64,000 nt of DNA. Origin: Nocardiaceae bacterium (GTDB lineage: Bacteria; Actinomycetota; Actinomycetes; Mycobacteriales; Mycobacteriaceae). The DNA is taken from contig JAJFUQ010000005.1 in assembly GCA_021372355.1 (NCBI GenBank), positions 79,825-143,824 on the forward strand, in the 5' to 3' direction. Shown piece after piece: positions 43,166 through 51,788 of this stretch. The position numbers and the translations under genes were made by a program. Numbering within the stretch: position 1 is the first letter of the stretch; each line of letters starts with the position of its first letter. Under the pieces are notes generated by a model that did not search any database, was not told where the DNA came from, and was given only the letters and a program-made list of their open reading frames with translations.

Positions 43166-43966
43166 ATGACCGAGCCGAACCTCACGGGCGTTCCCGAAAC
43201 CATGCTGTGGACTCTGCACACCCGTGCCTCCGAAGCCCGGAAACCGCATTCGATTCTGCGCGATCCCGACGCGGTGCGGATCTATGAGTCGATCGACTAC
43301 GACTTTGAGCGCAGCTTCGGTGCCGCCGACGGCACCCACGCCCTGCGCTCCCGCCGGTTCGACGAGGTCGTGCTGCCGTGGATCGCACATCACCCGAAAG
43401 GCACCGTCGTCGAATTGGCGGCCGGCCTGGAGACCCAGTTCCAGCGTTGTGACAACGGCACGATCCAGTGGGTGTGCGTCGACCTGCCCGAATCGATCGC
43501 GATTCGGGAGCGCTTCTTGCCCGAGGAGCCCCGCTGCCGCTACTTGGCGAAGAGTGCTCTCGACTTCAGCTGGATGAATGACATCGAGGCGACTGACGTC
43601 TTCGTCAGCGCGCAGGGCCTTCTGATGTACTTCGGGCCGGAGGACGTCGAGCGTCTGGTCACTGCGGTGATCGAACGCTTCCCGGGAGTCGAGTTGCTGT
43701 TCGACTCGATTCCACCCATGTTCTCGGAGATGACGAAGAAGGGCTTCCGGAAAACGAAGCACTACCAGACGCCGGTCATGCCGTGGGGCGTCACGCGAGA
43801 CAGCATCGAACCGCTGCTGCGGGGTTGGTCATCCCGCGTGGAGTCCGTCTCGAACCGAAGCTTTGCGCCGCCGCATGGAGCGGGCGCGGTCGCGGGAGTC
43901 CTCGGTCGAATTCCGATCCTGCACAACCTGCTTCCGACGATTACGCACGTTCGCACGAAGCGCTGA
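43166..43966 (+). CDS. LCM-family (leucine carboxyl methyltransferase-like) SAM methyltransferase
   Basis: A 266-residue methyltransferase starting at ATG 43166 after GGAGGTCTAGAC. The PPM1/LCMT pattern is clear: LHTRASEARKPHSILRDPDAV, VVELAAGLETQFQR as SAM motif I, VDLPESI, and ISAQGLLMYF-like VSAQGLLMYFGPEDV. Actinobacterial members act on small molecules or polyketides; the substrate here is unknown. It converges with the DNA ligase gene with no gap between stop codons. Confidence 0.85.
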   Translation: MTEPNLTGVPETMLWTLHTRASEARKPHSILRDPDAVRIYESIDYDFERSFGAADGTHALRSRRFDEVVLPWIAHHPKGTVVELAAGLETQFQRCDNGTIQWVCVDLPESIAIRERFLPEEPRCRYLAKSALDFSWMNDIEATDVFVSAQGLLMYFGPEDVERLVTAVIERFPGVELLFDSIPPMFSEMTKKGFRKTKHYQTPVMPWGVTRDSIEPLLRGWSSRVESVSNRSFAPPHGAGAVAGVLGRIPILHNLLPTITHVRTKR

Positions 43967-45460
43967 TCAACGAAACATCGCCCGAACGGCGTCGATGGTG
44001 TCGGCCTCGGCAGGCGACTTGTCCGGGCGGTATCGGACGACGCGAGCGAAACGAAGCGTCACGCCACCGGGGTACCGCGTACTGACCTGCACACCGTCGA
44101 TCGCGATCTCGACGACGAGTTCCGGACGCAGGTATACGGCCTGTTTGTCGCGTGACGCTTCGTGCTTCGGGAACTCCTCGGTCTGCCACCGCAGCAACGC
44201 ATCGGTCATGCCTTTGAAGGTCTTGCCGAGCATGATCGGCGGCCCACCGTTGGGGTCGCGCGCGCCGAGGTGCAAATTCGACAGGTAGCCCGTCCGGCGG
44301 CCGTAGCCCCATTCCGCGCCCAGAACGATGAGATCGAGGGTGTGCACCGGCTTGACCTTCTGCCACGCACTTCCGCGTCTACCGGCGGCATATGGCGAGG
44401 ACAGCGACTTGATCATCACGCCCTCGTGTCCGGCGCCGATTGCCGCGTCGAGATGGGCTTGGGCGGCCGGTGGATCGGCGCGCAGAACCGCTGGGATGTA
44501 CTGGCCGACTGCGCTCAACGCGGTCAACCGCTGTTCCAGAGGCTCGTCGAGCAGGTCCTGGCCATCGAGCAGGAGACAGTCGAAGTAGAACGGTCGCAGC
44601 GAACTCTCGTCGTCCACCGCGAACTCGCTCATCGTCTCCTGGAACGATCGCGGTCGGCCGTCAGGTCCGAGGACGAGTGCCTCTCCATCGAGCACGACGG
44701 AGCGACATGGCAAAGCGAGCGCGGCGGACACGAGTTCGGGAACGTTTGCCGTGATGTCCCGGAGGTTGCGGGTGAAGATCCGGACATCGTCCTGGTCGCG
44801 ATGTACCTGAATGCGTGCGCCGTCGAGTTTGTATTCGACGCTCACTTCGCCGAGTTCGGAAATCGCGTCCGGTATGGAGTCAGCCGTCGACGCGAGCATG
44901 GGCTGGATGGGCCGCCCGAGTTGGAGTCCGTACTCGGCGAGGCCGGCCATACCCTTCGTCAGGGCAGCTTCCGCAGCGACCGGAAGCTGGCCAGACAACA
45001 TGAACGCGCGCCGCACGGCAGCCTCCGGCACCCCCGCGGCAGCGGCGATCGCCGCGAGCATGACGCCCTCACCTGCGCCCTGACGCAGCTCACCACCGAG
45101 TAGCTGAAGGAGGAACTGTTGTTCGTCCACCGTCGCGAGACCGAACATCTCCGTGAGGATCTGTTTGCGGAGATTCACCGAGCCTGGACCAGAGGCCCCG
45201 GCCACATCGGCGAGCCGCCGTGTTATGTCGTCGATCCGGAGAGTCGCGGTGATCGCCGGCTCCCCCATCGTCGACATCAGCGTCCGCCAACCGACCCCGA
45301 TTCGCCCGGTGACCAACTCCCCGGACAGCCAGGCGACGACCGTCTGCACCTCGTGCGGTTGTGCCGCCCGCAAAACGTCACGGAGTACCGCAACCTTCGC
45401 AAGGCGCGAACGCGTGGACGCAACCGACCGCGATGCCGTGACAAGGGTTTCGAGCAGCAC
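43967..45460 (-). CDS. ligB: ATP-dependent DNA ligase (LigB type)
   Basis: A 497-residue ligase. An N-terminal helical DNA-binding domain leads to the catalytic motif I EYKLDGARIQVHR (K-x-D-G, adenylated Lys), then FTRNLRDIT (III), VLDGEAL (IIIa), HEGVMIKSL (IV) and WQKVKP (V), followed by an OB-fold domain (LGKTFKGMTDALLRW). Length and order fit the LigB group of mycobacteria, which are single-protein ATP-dependent ligases. Start GTG 45460. It acts on nicked DNA in repair. Confidence 0.92.
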   Translation of the reverse strand: MLLETLVTASRSVASTRSRLAKVAVLRDVLRAAQPHEVQTVVAWLSGELVTGRIGVGWRTLMSTMGEPAITATLRIDDITRRLADVAGASGPGSVNLRKQILTEMFGLATVDEQQFLLQLLGGELRQGAGEGVMLAAIAAAAGVPEAAVRRAFMLSGQLPVAAEAALTKGMAGLAEYGLQLGRPIQPMLASTADSIPDAISELGEVSVEYKLDGARIQVHRDQDDVRIFTRNLRDITANVPELVSAALALPCRSVVLDGEALVLGPDGRPRSFQETMSEFAVDDESSLRPFYFDCLLLDGQDLLDEPLEQRLTALSAVGQYIPAVLRADPPAAQAHLDAAIGAGHEGVMIKSLSSPYAAGRRGSAWQKVKPVHTLDLIVLGAEWGYGRRTGYLSNLHLGARDPNGGPPIMLGKTFKGMTDALLRWQTEEFPKHEASRDKQAVYLRPELVVEIAIDGVQVSTRYPGGVTLRFARVVRYRPDKSPAEADTIDAVRAMFR

Positions 45461-45489
45461 GATCCGACGTTAGCGCCACCCACCGACAA

Positions 45490-46932
45490 CTACGCGGTCG
45501 TCGGCAACCAGTTTCCGTGGAAGCCGTACGGAACCCGCACCGGCAGATGGATGGTGGCGACAGTTTCGAGCGTCTGCGCATCGACGATCTCGAGATCGCT
45601 GAGGTTGCGATCGGGGTCGTAGACGTATCCCATGAGGACGCCGCACTCCTCCGGAGCATCGTCGGGGTCTGGGACGAAGACGAACTCGCTCGCGTTCCGC
45701 GCACCGAGCGAACGCGTCTCAGAGCGACGTTCCTGTAGGTCGTGACGGATGATCGAGGTCGTCGAAAGCGATTCGTGGGTATCGCTGTCGAATCCCACCG
45801 AGTACCCGAAGCGGTACTGCTCCCCTTGGAGCCGTTCGTCGAACCGCGGGAACTCCTGGCCGCGACTGTCCACGAGCTCCTCGCGCACCTTTCCGGCCTC
45901 GCTGTCGATCGTCCAGCGGTACAACCCGGGCTCGCCGTCCTGCTTCGGATTCGGCCCGGTCCGGTCCGAGGTGAACATCGTGGGATGCCGGACGACGTCG
46001 AGCACGATGTCATCACCCTGTTGGAACGCGTTCATCGTGTGGAAGACATAGCAGGGATCGACGTCGAACCAGCGGACGGCCTGGGCGGTTCCGGTGCGGG
46101 GCAGGACGCCCACGCGGGCCGGATAGTCGGGGTCCCAGCTGTAAGGCATCGCCTTCGACGAGGCGGCTCCGCGTGCGGCGCGCGCCAGGATCGGTTCCGG
46201 AATCGCGTACTTCCCCAGAATGCGGCCGAGGAGGGACTGCACGAGTTTCGGCGCTGTCGGGGAGAGCTGGCCGACATCGAGCGTCACCGGCAGGTCGTAC
46301 ATGACGACGTAGTCCTTGGTCAGCGCGAAGTCGTGAACCATCGGAGCACCGGTCACGGGGATGTCGACGAACTTGCGCACGTGCGCGTTCTTGTCGAGCA
46401 CGGTGTACCGAACTTTGTTGCCCCAGCCGAAGTAGTACGAGACCGCGTGCATCTCACCGGTTGCCGCATCGCGGTGCGGATGCGCCGTGTACGCACCGTC
46501 GAGCGTTCCATCGAAATCGCAGTAACCGATCGATTCGAGCTCGTCGCTGAGTTCGTACTGCGGCGCGCCGGCTTCGACGAGAGCGAACGTCCGGCCGTTG
46601 ACCTCGACGATGTTCGTGTTCGCGGAGGCATCAAGCGCCGAGATCTTGCGGCCGCCCCGGCGTGCTTCTCCAAGCGCATCCGCCACGGCGTCCGATCGGA
46701 CCCACCGGTTCCGGTACCACTCGGCTTTGCCGTCGCGGATGCGGATGCCGTGGACCATGCCGTCACCGATGAACCAGTGGTAGTGCATCGGGTCGACTTC
46801 GTCGACGGGGTTGGGCCCGATCCGGACGTACCGCCCGTCGAGGTGCTTGGGAATGGAGCCGGTGACCTGCAGATCGGTCAGGGTCACTTCTTCACGGACT
46901 GGAGCGAAATTGCCGTTCAGATACTTGTTCAT
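45490..46932 (-). CDS. carotenoid cleavage oxygenase (RPE65 family)
   Basis: A 480-residue non-heme iron enzyme. Four His ligands can be placed in TAHPHRD, VHDFALTKDY, VFHTMNAFQQGD and YGFHGNWLP, and the opening YLNGNFAPVREEVT is typical. It should cleave a carotenoid, stilbene or lignin-type double bond with O2; actinobacteria often have such enzymes. ATG 46932 follows GGGGAG; the frame runs a little further upstream but without a site. Controlled from the divergent region carrying two palindromes (46943-46977), next to a TetR gene. Confidence 0.92.
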   Translation of the reverse strand: MNKYLNGNFAPVREEVTLTDLQVTGSIPKHLDGRYVRIGPNPVDEVDPMHYHWFIGDGMVHGIRIRDGKAEWYRNRWVRSDAVADALGEARRGGRKISALDASANTNIVEVNGRTFALVEAGAPQYELSDELESIGYCDFDGTLDGAYTAHPHRDAATGEMHAVSYYFGWGNKVRYTVLDKNAHVRKFVDIPVTGAPMVHDFALTKDYVVMYDLPVTLDVGQLSPTAPKLVQSLLGRILGKYAIPEPILARAARGAASSKAMPYSWDPDYPARVGVLPRTGTAQAVRWFDVDPCYVFHTMNAFQQGDDIVLDVVRHPTMFTSDRTGPNPKQDGEPGLYRWTIDSEAGKVREELVDSRGQEFPRFDERLQGEQYRFGYSVGFDSDTHESLSTTSIIRHDLQERRSETRSLGARNASEFVFVPDPDDAPEECGVLMGYVYDPDRNLSDLEIVDAQTLETVATIHLPVRVPYGFHGNWLPTTA

Positions 46933-46942
46933 CGGGACTCCC

Positions 46943-46977
46943 CATAACGCCGTTATGCCGAACATAGCACTGTTATG
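46943..46977. promoter_or_regulatory. twin palindromic operators for the TetR regulator
   Basis: CATAAC-GCC-GTTATG (46943-46957) has perfect six-base arms. A second, imperfect copy, CATAGCACTGTTATG (46963-46977), shares the outer CATA...TATG and is centred 20 bases away, two helical turns. Both lie in the 58-base gap between the divergent carotenoid oxygenase and TetR genes, overlapping likely promoters. This is the layout of a cooperative TetR operator. Confidence 0.75.
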
Positions 46978-46990
46978 CGATGATGGCTAG

Positions 46991-47572
46991 ATGCCAGACG
47001 AAAGTGTTCGCGAGCGCGTCATCGACGTCGCCGCTCGCCTCCTCGACGAGGAAGGTGCAGGCGCGCTGAGCACCCGTCGACTCGCAAAGGAACTCGGCGT
47101 CTCGACGATGGCCGTCTATACGCATTTCGGCAGCATGGGTGAGGTTTTCAAGGCGGTCGCCGAAGAAGCTTTCGCGCGATTCGCCGATGCCTTGGATGCC
47201 GTGCCGCTCACCGACGACCCCTTCGCAGACTTGGCCCACCAGGCCGCGGCGTACCGGGCATTCGCAAACTCGAACGCCCACCTGTATGCGGTGATGTTCG
47301 GCGGACCGTTCGGAAAATGGCATGTCGAGGCGAGCGACATCTCGAACGCGGCGCCGACATTTCAGGTGCTGGTCGACGCGGTCACCCGCGTGATCGACGC
47401 CGGAATCTTCCGGCCCGCAGATCCCATCGAGGTCGCCTATCAGTTGTGGACAACGCTGCATGGCTTCGTCCAACTCGAACTGACGGACACCTTCACGAGG
47501 ATGGGACTCACGACCGCTGATCGCGTGTGGAGTTCGACGCTGGCGACCGCAGCCCGAGGACTCATGCCCTAG
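46991..47572 (+). CDS. TetR-family repressor, divergent to the carotenoid oxygenase
   Basis: A 193-residue TetR protein with HTH STRRLAKELGVSTMAVYTHF and a helical ligand domain of the TetR_C type. Start ATG 46991, 14 bases from the second palindrome. It almost certainly binds the twin CATAAC operators and represses itself and the carotenoid oxygenase, released by a lipophilic substrate or product (inference). Followed by a strong stem-loop. Confidence 0.9.
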   Translation: MPDESVRERVIDVAARLLDEEGAGALSTRRLAKELGVSTMAVYTHFGSMGEVFKAVAEEAFARFADALDAVPLTDDPFADLAHQAAAYRAFANSNAHLYAVMFGGPFGKWHVEASDISNAAPTFQVLVDAVTRVIDAGIFRPADPIEVAYQLWTTLHGFVQLELTDTFTRMGLTTADRVWSSTLATAARGLMP

Positions 47573-47578
47573 CCACGT

Positions 47579-47610
47579 TCACATCTCACCGGGGTTCCGG
47601 TGAGATGTGA
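47579..47610 (+). terminator. 14-bp stem-loop after the TetR gene
   Basis: TCACATCTCACCGG pairs perfectly with CCGGTGAGATGTGA around a GGTT loop. It begins 7 bases after the TetR stop. There is no T-run; it is followed at once by a 12-base palindrome. Likely a terminator without a U-tract or a protector of the mRNA end. Confidence 0.65.
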
Positions 47611-47611
47611 G

Positions 47612-47623
47612 AAGCGATCGCTT
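47612..47623. promoter_or_regulatory. AAGCGATCGCTT palindrome before amt
   Basis: A perfect 12-base palindrome containing GCGATCGC, 11 bases before the amt GTG. It overlaps the expected ribosome site and 5' UTR, so a bound protein would affect amt transcription or translation. No known nitrogen-regulator consensus was recognised. Confidence 0.35.
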
Positions 47624-47634
47624 ATCCTTCCCGA

Positions 47635-48903
47635 GTGCCGGAAACCCTTGACACCGCCGCGACCGCCTGGCTGCTGTGCAGCACTGCACTCGTCCTTCTG
47701 ATGACGCCAGGCCTGGCCATTTTCTACGGCGGAATGATGCGCTCGTCGGGCGTACTCAACATGATCATGATGAGCTTCATCGCGATCCCGCTCGTGACGA
47801 TCGTCTGGATGATCGGCGGGTACAGCCTTGCGTTCACCGAGGGCAACAGCCTCATCGGCGGACTGTCACACCTCGGGTTGAGCGGAATCACGCCTGACTC
47901 GGTGCATCTTGGCGTCCCGACGTATCTCTACGTCACCTTCCAGTTGACGTTCGCCATCATCACCGCAGCTCTGGTGAGCGGCGCGATCGCTGACCGGGCC
48001 CGGTTCGCCGCATGGGTGACGTTCGTGCCGGTGTGGGCACTGCTCGTCTACACCCCCATCGCGCACTGGGTGTGGGGTCCCGGCGGCTGGCTCGCAAAGC
48101 TGGGCGTGCTCGACTACGCCGGCGGTCTCGTCGTCGAGATCGCCTCGGGCGCATCCGCACTCGCCTTGGCACTGGTCCTTGGACCGCGGATCGGCTTCAA
48201 GTCCGAGGCGATGCGACCACACAACCTGCCGCTCGTCCTCCTCGGCGTCGGGCTCCTGTGGTTCGGCTGGTTCGGTTTCAACGCCGGATCTGCTCTCGGC
48301 GCCAACGGAATGGCCGCCACGATCTTCCTCAACACGCTCATCGCAGGCTGCCTCGGCATGGTCGGGTGGCTCGTGGTCGAGCAGTACCGCGATGGCCGGC
48401 CCACCACCTTCGGTTGTGCGTCTGGTGTGGTCGCCGGCCTCGTCGCGATCACGCCGTCCTGTGGCACGGTCTCCCCCGTCGGCGCCCTTGTCGTCGGCCT
48501 GGCGGCAGGTGTCGTCTGCTCGTTCGCCGTCGGCTGGAAGTTCAAAGCCGGCTACGACGACTCGCTCGACGTCGTCGGCGTCCACCTCGTCGGCGGAATC
48601 ATCGGAACGCTCCTCATCGGGTTCCTCGCGTCCACCGTGATGACCAAGGGCGTCGACGGACTCTTCTACGGCGGCGGCTTCACACAACTTGGAAAGCAGC
48701 TCCTCGCGATCGGTGTCGTCGGGGTCTATGCCTTCGCGGCCTCGTTCGCGATCGGCACGGTCATCGACAAGCTCATGGGCTTCCGCATCGCGCGGGACGA
48801 CGAAGCAGCCGGCATCGACTTCGTCGAGCACGCCGAGACTGCGTACCCGGAGGGCGTCGTGGGACACAACACGCATCGCCCGGGACCGGGGCTCGGGCAC
48901 TAA
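47635..48903 (+). CDS. amt: ammonium transporter Amt
   Basis: A 422-residue Amt/Rh channel with about 11 spans: TPGLAIFYGGMMRSSGVLNM opening signature, VWGPGGWLAKLGVLDYAGG, WFGWFGFNAGSAL and VGVHLVGGIIGTLL with the conserved pore His. The C-terminal cytosolic tail is short. Start GTG 47635. No glnK follows, unlike the usual amt-glnK pair. It imports ammonium under nitrogen limitation. Confidence 0.95.
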   Translation: MPETLDTAATAWLLCSTALVLLMTPGLAIFYGGMMRSSGVLNMIMMSFIAIPLVTIVWMIGGYSLAFTEGNSLIGGLSHLGLSGITPDSVHLGVPTYLYVTFQLTFAIITAALVSGAIADRARFAAWVTFVPVWALLVYTPIAHWVWGPGGWLAKLGVLDYAGGLVVEIASGASALALALVLGPRIGFKSEAMRPHNLPLVLLGVGLLWFGWFGFNAGSALGANGMAATIFLNTLIAGCLGMVGWLVVEQYRDGRPTTFGCASGVVAGLVAITPSCGTVSPVGALVVGLAAGVVCSFAVGWKFKAGYDDSLDVVGVHLVGGIIGTLLIGFLASTVMTKGVDGLFYGGGFTQLGKQLLAIGVVGVYAFAASFAIGTVIDKLMGFRIARDDEAAGIDFVEHAETAYPEGVVGHNTHRPGPGLGH

Positions 48904-48950
48904 TTCCGGGCCGTCGGAACCTGGCTCGAGCGCGGCGCGTCAGTCTAAGC

Positions 48951-49232
48951 ATGATCGTTCACCCCGCACATCTGCTCGCTGCCGCCGCGACCGTTCAGTC
49001 GAGCCGTGCCGACCTGATGTCTCAGCACGACGCTTCGCATGCCGCGATCGAGTCCGCCCTCGACGGTTGGGCGGGCGCGTCCGCCGTTGCGCTCGGCTCT
49101 CAGCTGGCGACCTGGCGCGCGACGTCAGCGGCAATTGATCAACGAATGGCGGATCATGGCGACGCATTGTCGGCATCCGCGCAGGCTTTCGTCGACGCCG
49201 ACGCCACGAATGCCCGAAATCTGAATATCTGA
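48951..49232 (+). CDS. WXG100-family protein (ESX-type), orphan
   Basis: A 93-residue helical protein with a central GWAGASA (W-x-G) between two long helices, the hallmark of ESAT-6/CFP-10-like WXG100 proteins. Starts at ATG 48951. The paired partner gene and type VII secretion core (EccC, EccD, mycosin) are not in the window, so it is an orphan. The usual YxxxD/E export motif at the C-terminus is not clear. It could be secreted by an ESX system elsewhere. Confidence 0.75.
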   Translation: MIVHPAHLLAAAATVQSSRADLMSQHDASHAAIESALDGWAGASAVALGSQLATWRATSAAIDQRMADHGDALSASAQAFVDADATNARNLNI

Positions 49233-49297
49233 GGTGACGTCGGATCGGCAACCTATCATCGAACGCGAGCTTTTCGAGCAAGCAACGAGCGGGGACC

Positions 49298-49933
49298 ATG
49301 GAGCGTGCGGAGGCCTCGGTCGTCATCTTTCGGCCGCTTCAGGAGGTGTGGGACTTCCTGCTGTCGCCAGGTAATACGCCGATCTGGTCCCCCGGTTCGA
49401 CGACGCTCTCGAGCCTCTCCGAGAAACCGATCGGCCTCGGCTCCCAAGTCCGGGGAATCAGTAACTTCCTCCACAAGCGTGGCGAGTGGATCGGAGAGGT
49501 GACAGCGTTCGAACCTCACTCCCGTTATGTCGTGACCGGCGTCGACAGTGCGTTTCCGTTCAGCGCCGAAACCCAGGTCGAACCGGCTGGCGGCGGCACA
49601 CTCGTGACCAAGCGGTACCTGTTTCCCGAGGCCTTCGGCACGGCATTCGACGCCGTGCCGACTGCCGTCATCATCGGGTCGATGGAACGCTCAATGCAGA
49701 CCGGACTCCTCAACCTCGCCGACATGCTCGACCTCGGCGCCCGTCGAAACCTCACGGCGCGCCAGCAGGACGTGCTTCGTCTCGTTCAGGACGGACTCAC
49801 GAATCGGGCGATCGCGGACGAGTTGACCATCAGTATCAAGACGGTCGGGCATCACGTGTCCGCGATCCTGGCGGCACTTCAAGTCCCATCTCGTCACGCG
49901 CTTCGCCGGCTCTCGAGGCTCCAGGCGCCTTAA
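49298..49933 (+). CDS. SRPBCC domain fused to a LuxR-type HTH
   Basis: A 211-residue two-domain protein: residues 1-145 have a helix-grip SRPBCC pattern ([34 protein letters not shown] and a C-terminal helix), and residues about 150-211 have a LuxR HTH ([40 protein letters not shown]). Start ATG 49298. The likely meaning is a regulator that binds a hydrophobic ligand directly. This fusion is uncommon compared with LuxR proteins with PAS or GAF domains. Confidence 0.82.
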   Translation: MERAEASVVIFRPLQEVWDFLLSPGNTPIWSPGSTTLSSLSEKPIGLGSQVRGISNFLHKRGEWIGEVTAFEPHSRYVVTGVDSAFPFSAETQVEPAGGGTLVTKRYLFPEAFGTAFDAVPTAVIIGSMERSMQTGLLNLADMLDLGARRNLTARQQDVLRLVQDGLTNRAIADELTISIKTVGHHVSAILAALQVPSRHALRRLSRLQAP

Positions 49934-49943
49934 GCTTCGGCTC

Positions 49944-50786
49944 ATGGGTCGATCTGCACGCAGCACGTTCGTCGTTCAGCCGGGAAAGACACATCCTCGC
50001 GACTATCCCGCAGATGCGCCCTCCAAGGGCCCCGACGACAAATCGGAGGGCGCGGCGGATCTCTCCGGACTCCGTTCCAAGCTCGCCGTTCAACAGGAGA
50101 TGCTCTATGCCTGCGGCACGGCAGGCGATCCGCGCAGCATCCTTCTCGTTCTGCAGGGGATGGACACGTCGGGCAAGGGCGGAGTCAGCTCGGACGTCGT
50201 CAGTGCGTTCAACCCTGCCGGAGTGCACTTCGCGTCGTTCAAGGCGCCGACACCCAAGGAGTTGAAGCACGACTTCCTGTGGCGGATCCACAAGCAGGTT
50301 CCCGCCGCGGGCCAGGTCGGTGTCTTCGATCGCTCGCACTACGAGGACGTCCTCGTCGCCAAGGTCCGCAAGCTCGCGGCGGATTCGGTGATCGAAGAGC
50401 GCTACAGCCGGATCAACGATTTCGAGGCCGAATTGACCGCCACCGGAGTGACGGTCGTGAAGTGCTTCCTGCATATCGATTTCAACGAGCAGCGCCAGCG
50501 GCTGCTCGCCTGGCTGGACGACCCGACCAAGCACTGGAAGTTCCGCGAAGGCGACATCGACGACCGTCAACTCTGGCCTGACTTCGAGGATGCCTACGCA
50601 GCTGCACTCGGTCGGTGCTCGACGGCGCAATCCCCCTGGTACGTCATTCCGAGCAACAAGAAGTGGTATCGGAACTGGGCGGTCGCGTCGATCATGCTCG
50701 AGACGTTCGAGGACATGAAACTCACCTACCCCGAAGTCGACCTCGACTTCCAGCGGCTGAAGGAGCGGCTCGCCCCGCCGAACTAG
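49944..50786 (+). CDS. ppk2: polyphosphate kinase 2 (PPK2)
   Basis: A 280-residue enzyme with Walker A LQGMDTSGKGGVSSDVV, lid-type RDRS region VFDRSHYEDVLVAKV and the conserved PWYVIPSNKKWYRNWAVASIM. Length (about 280) suits the one-domain PPK2 class. It moves phosphate between polyphosphate and a nucleoside mono- or diphosphate in the cytosol. Start ATG 49944. The stop overlaps that of the convergent DUF808 gene. Confidence 0.93.
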   Translation: MGRSARSTFVVQPGKTHPRDYPADAPSKGPDDKSEGAADLSGLRSKLAVQQEMLYACGTAGDPRSILLVLQGMDTSGKGGVSSDVVSAFNPAGVHFASFKAPTPKELKHDFLWRIHKQVPAAGQVGVFDRSHYEDVLVAKVRKLAADSVIEERYSRINDFEAELTATGVTVVKCFLHIDFNEQRQRLLAWLDDPTKHWKFREGDIDDRQLWPDFEDAYAAALGRCSTAQSPWYVIPSNKKWYRNWAVASIMLETFEDMKLTYPEVDLDFQRLKERLAPPN

Positions 50787-51739
50787 TGATCAGCTTCAGT
50801 CTGATCAGCCTTGTGCTTGATCTTGTGCACGGCGTGCAGAATCGCCACGACGATCGCACCGATCACGAGACCCACGATCGCGGACGCGCCGGTGTTCACG
50901 AACCAGCCGACAACGGCGCCGACGCCCGGAACATGCTCGGCAACGTAGTGCTCCATGTGGTGAACGGCGTCGTACGGAGCTTCGAGCCCGAGCTTGTGCG
51001 CACCGTCGAGCAGGATATGGCCACCGACCCACAGCATCGCGATGACACCGACGTTCGCGAGGACCGCCAGCACGATCGGCATGCCCTTGACCAGTCCGGA
51101 ACCGACCTTCTTGGCGAAGGCCGACGCACGCTTGGTCAGGTGCAGTCCCACGTCGTCCATCTTCACGATGAGCGCGACGACACCGTAGACGAGCGCGGTG
51201 ATGAGCAGCGCGACGACGATCAGGATGAAAAGCCGAGACAGGAATGGCTCGTGGGCGACCTCGTTGAGAGCGATGACCATGATCTCGGCCGACAGGATGA
51301 AGTCCGTTCGGATCGCGCCCGAGACGACGGTCTTCTCCGCCTCCGGCCCCTCTTCGCTCATCGGCGTGTCGTCGTCGTGGCCGCCTTCGAACTTCTCCCA
51401 GATCTTCTCGGCGCCTTCGAAGCAGAGGTAGACACCGCCCATCATCAGCAGCGGTGTCAGCGCCCACGGCGCGAACTGACTGAGAAGCATCGCGACCGGC
51501 AGGATGAAGAGCAGCTTGTTGATCAGTGATCCGCGCGCGATCCGCGCGATGATCGACAGTTCACGCTCCGGCGCCAGACCATGCACATAACGCGGGGTGA
51601 CCGCGGTGTCGTCGACCACCACACCGGCGGCCTTCACGCTGGCCCGGCTCGCAGCCGCGCCGACGTCATCGAGACTCGCCGCAGCCAGTCGTGCAAGCGC
51701 CGCCACGTCGTCGAGCAGAGCGACCAAACCACCAGCCAT
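50783..51739 (-). CDS. DUF808 membrane protein
   Basis: A 318-residue protein with at least five membrane spans: LINKLLFILPVAMLLSQFAPWAL, TPLLMMGGVYLCFEGAEKIWE, FILSAEIMVIALNEVAHE and others. The opening MAGGLVALLDDVAALARLAAASLDDVGAAA and VDDTAVTPRYVHGL are the DUF808/YedI signature. Function unknown. Start ATG 51739; stop codons of this gene and ppk2 overlap. Confidence 0.88.
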   Translation of the reverse strand: MAGGLVALLDDVAALARLAAASLDDVGAAASRASVKAAGVVVDDTAVTPRYVHGLAPERELSIIARIARGSLINKLLFILPVAMLLSQFAPWALTPLLMMGGVYLCFEGAEKIWEKFEGGHDDDTPMSEEGPEAEKTVVSGAIRTDFILSAEIMVIALNEVAHEPFLSRLFILIVVALLITALVYGVVALIVKMDDVGLHLTKRASAFAKKVGSGLVKGMPIVLAVLANVGVIAMLWVGGHILLDGAHKLGLEAPYDAVHHMEHYVAEHVPGVGAVVGWFVNTGASAIVGLVIGAIVVAILHAVHKIKHKADQTEADH

Positions 51740-51788
51740 GCCAGATCGGCCCTTTCTTCGTCGGTTCTTTACAACCCTAGGTCAGCCG

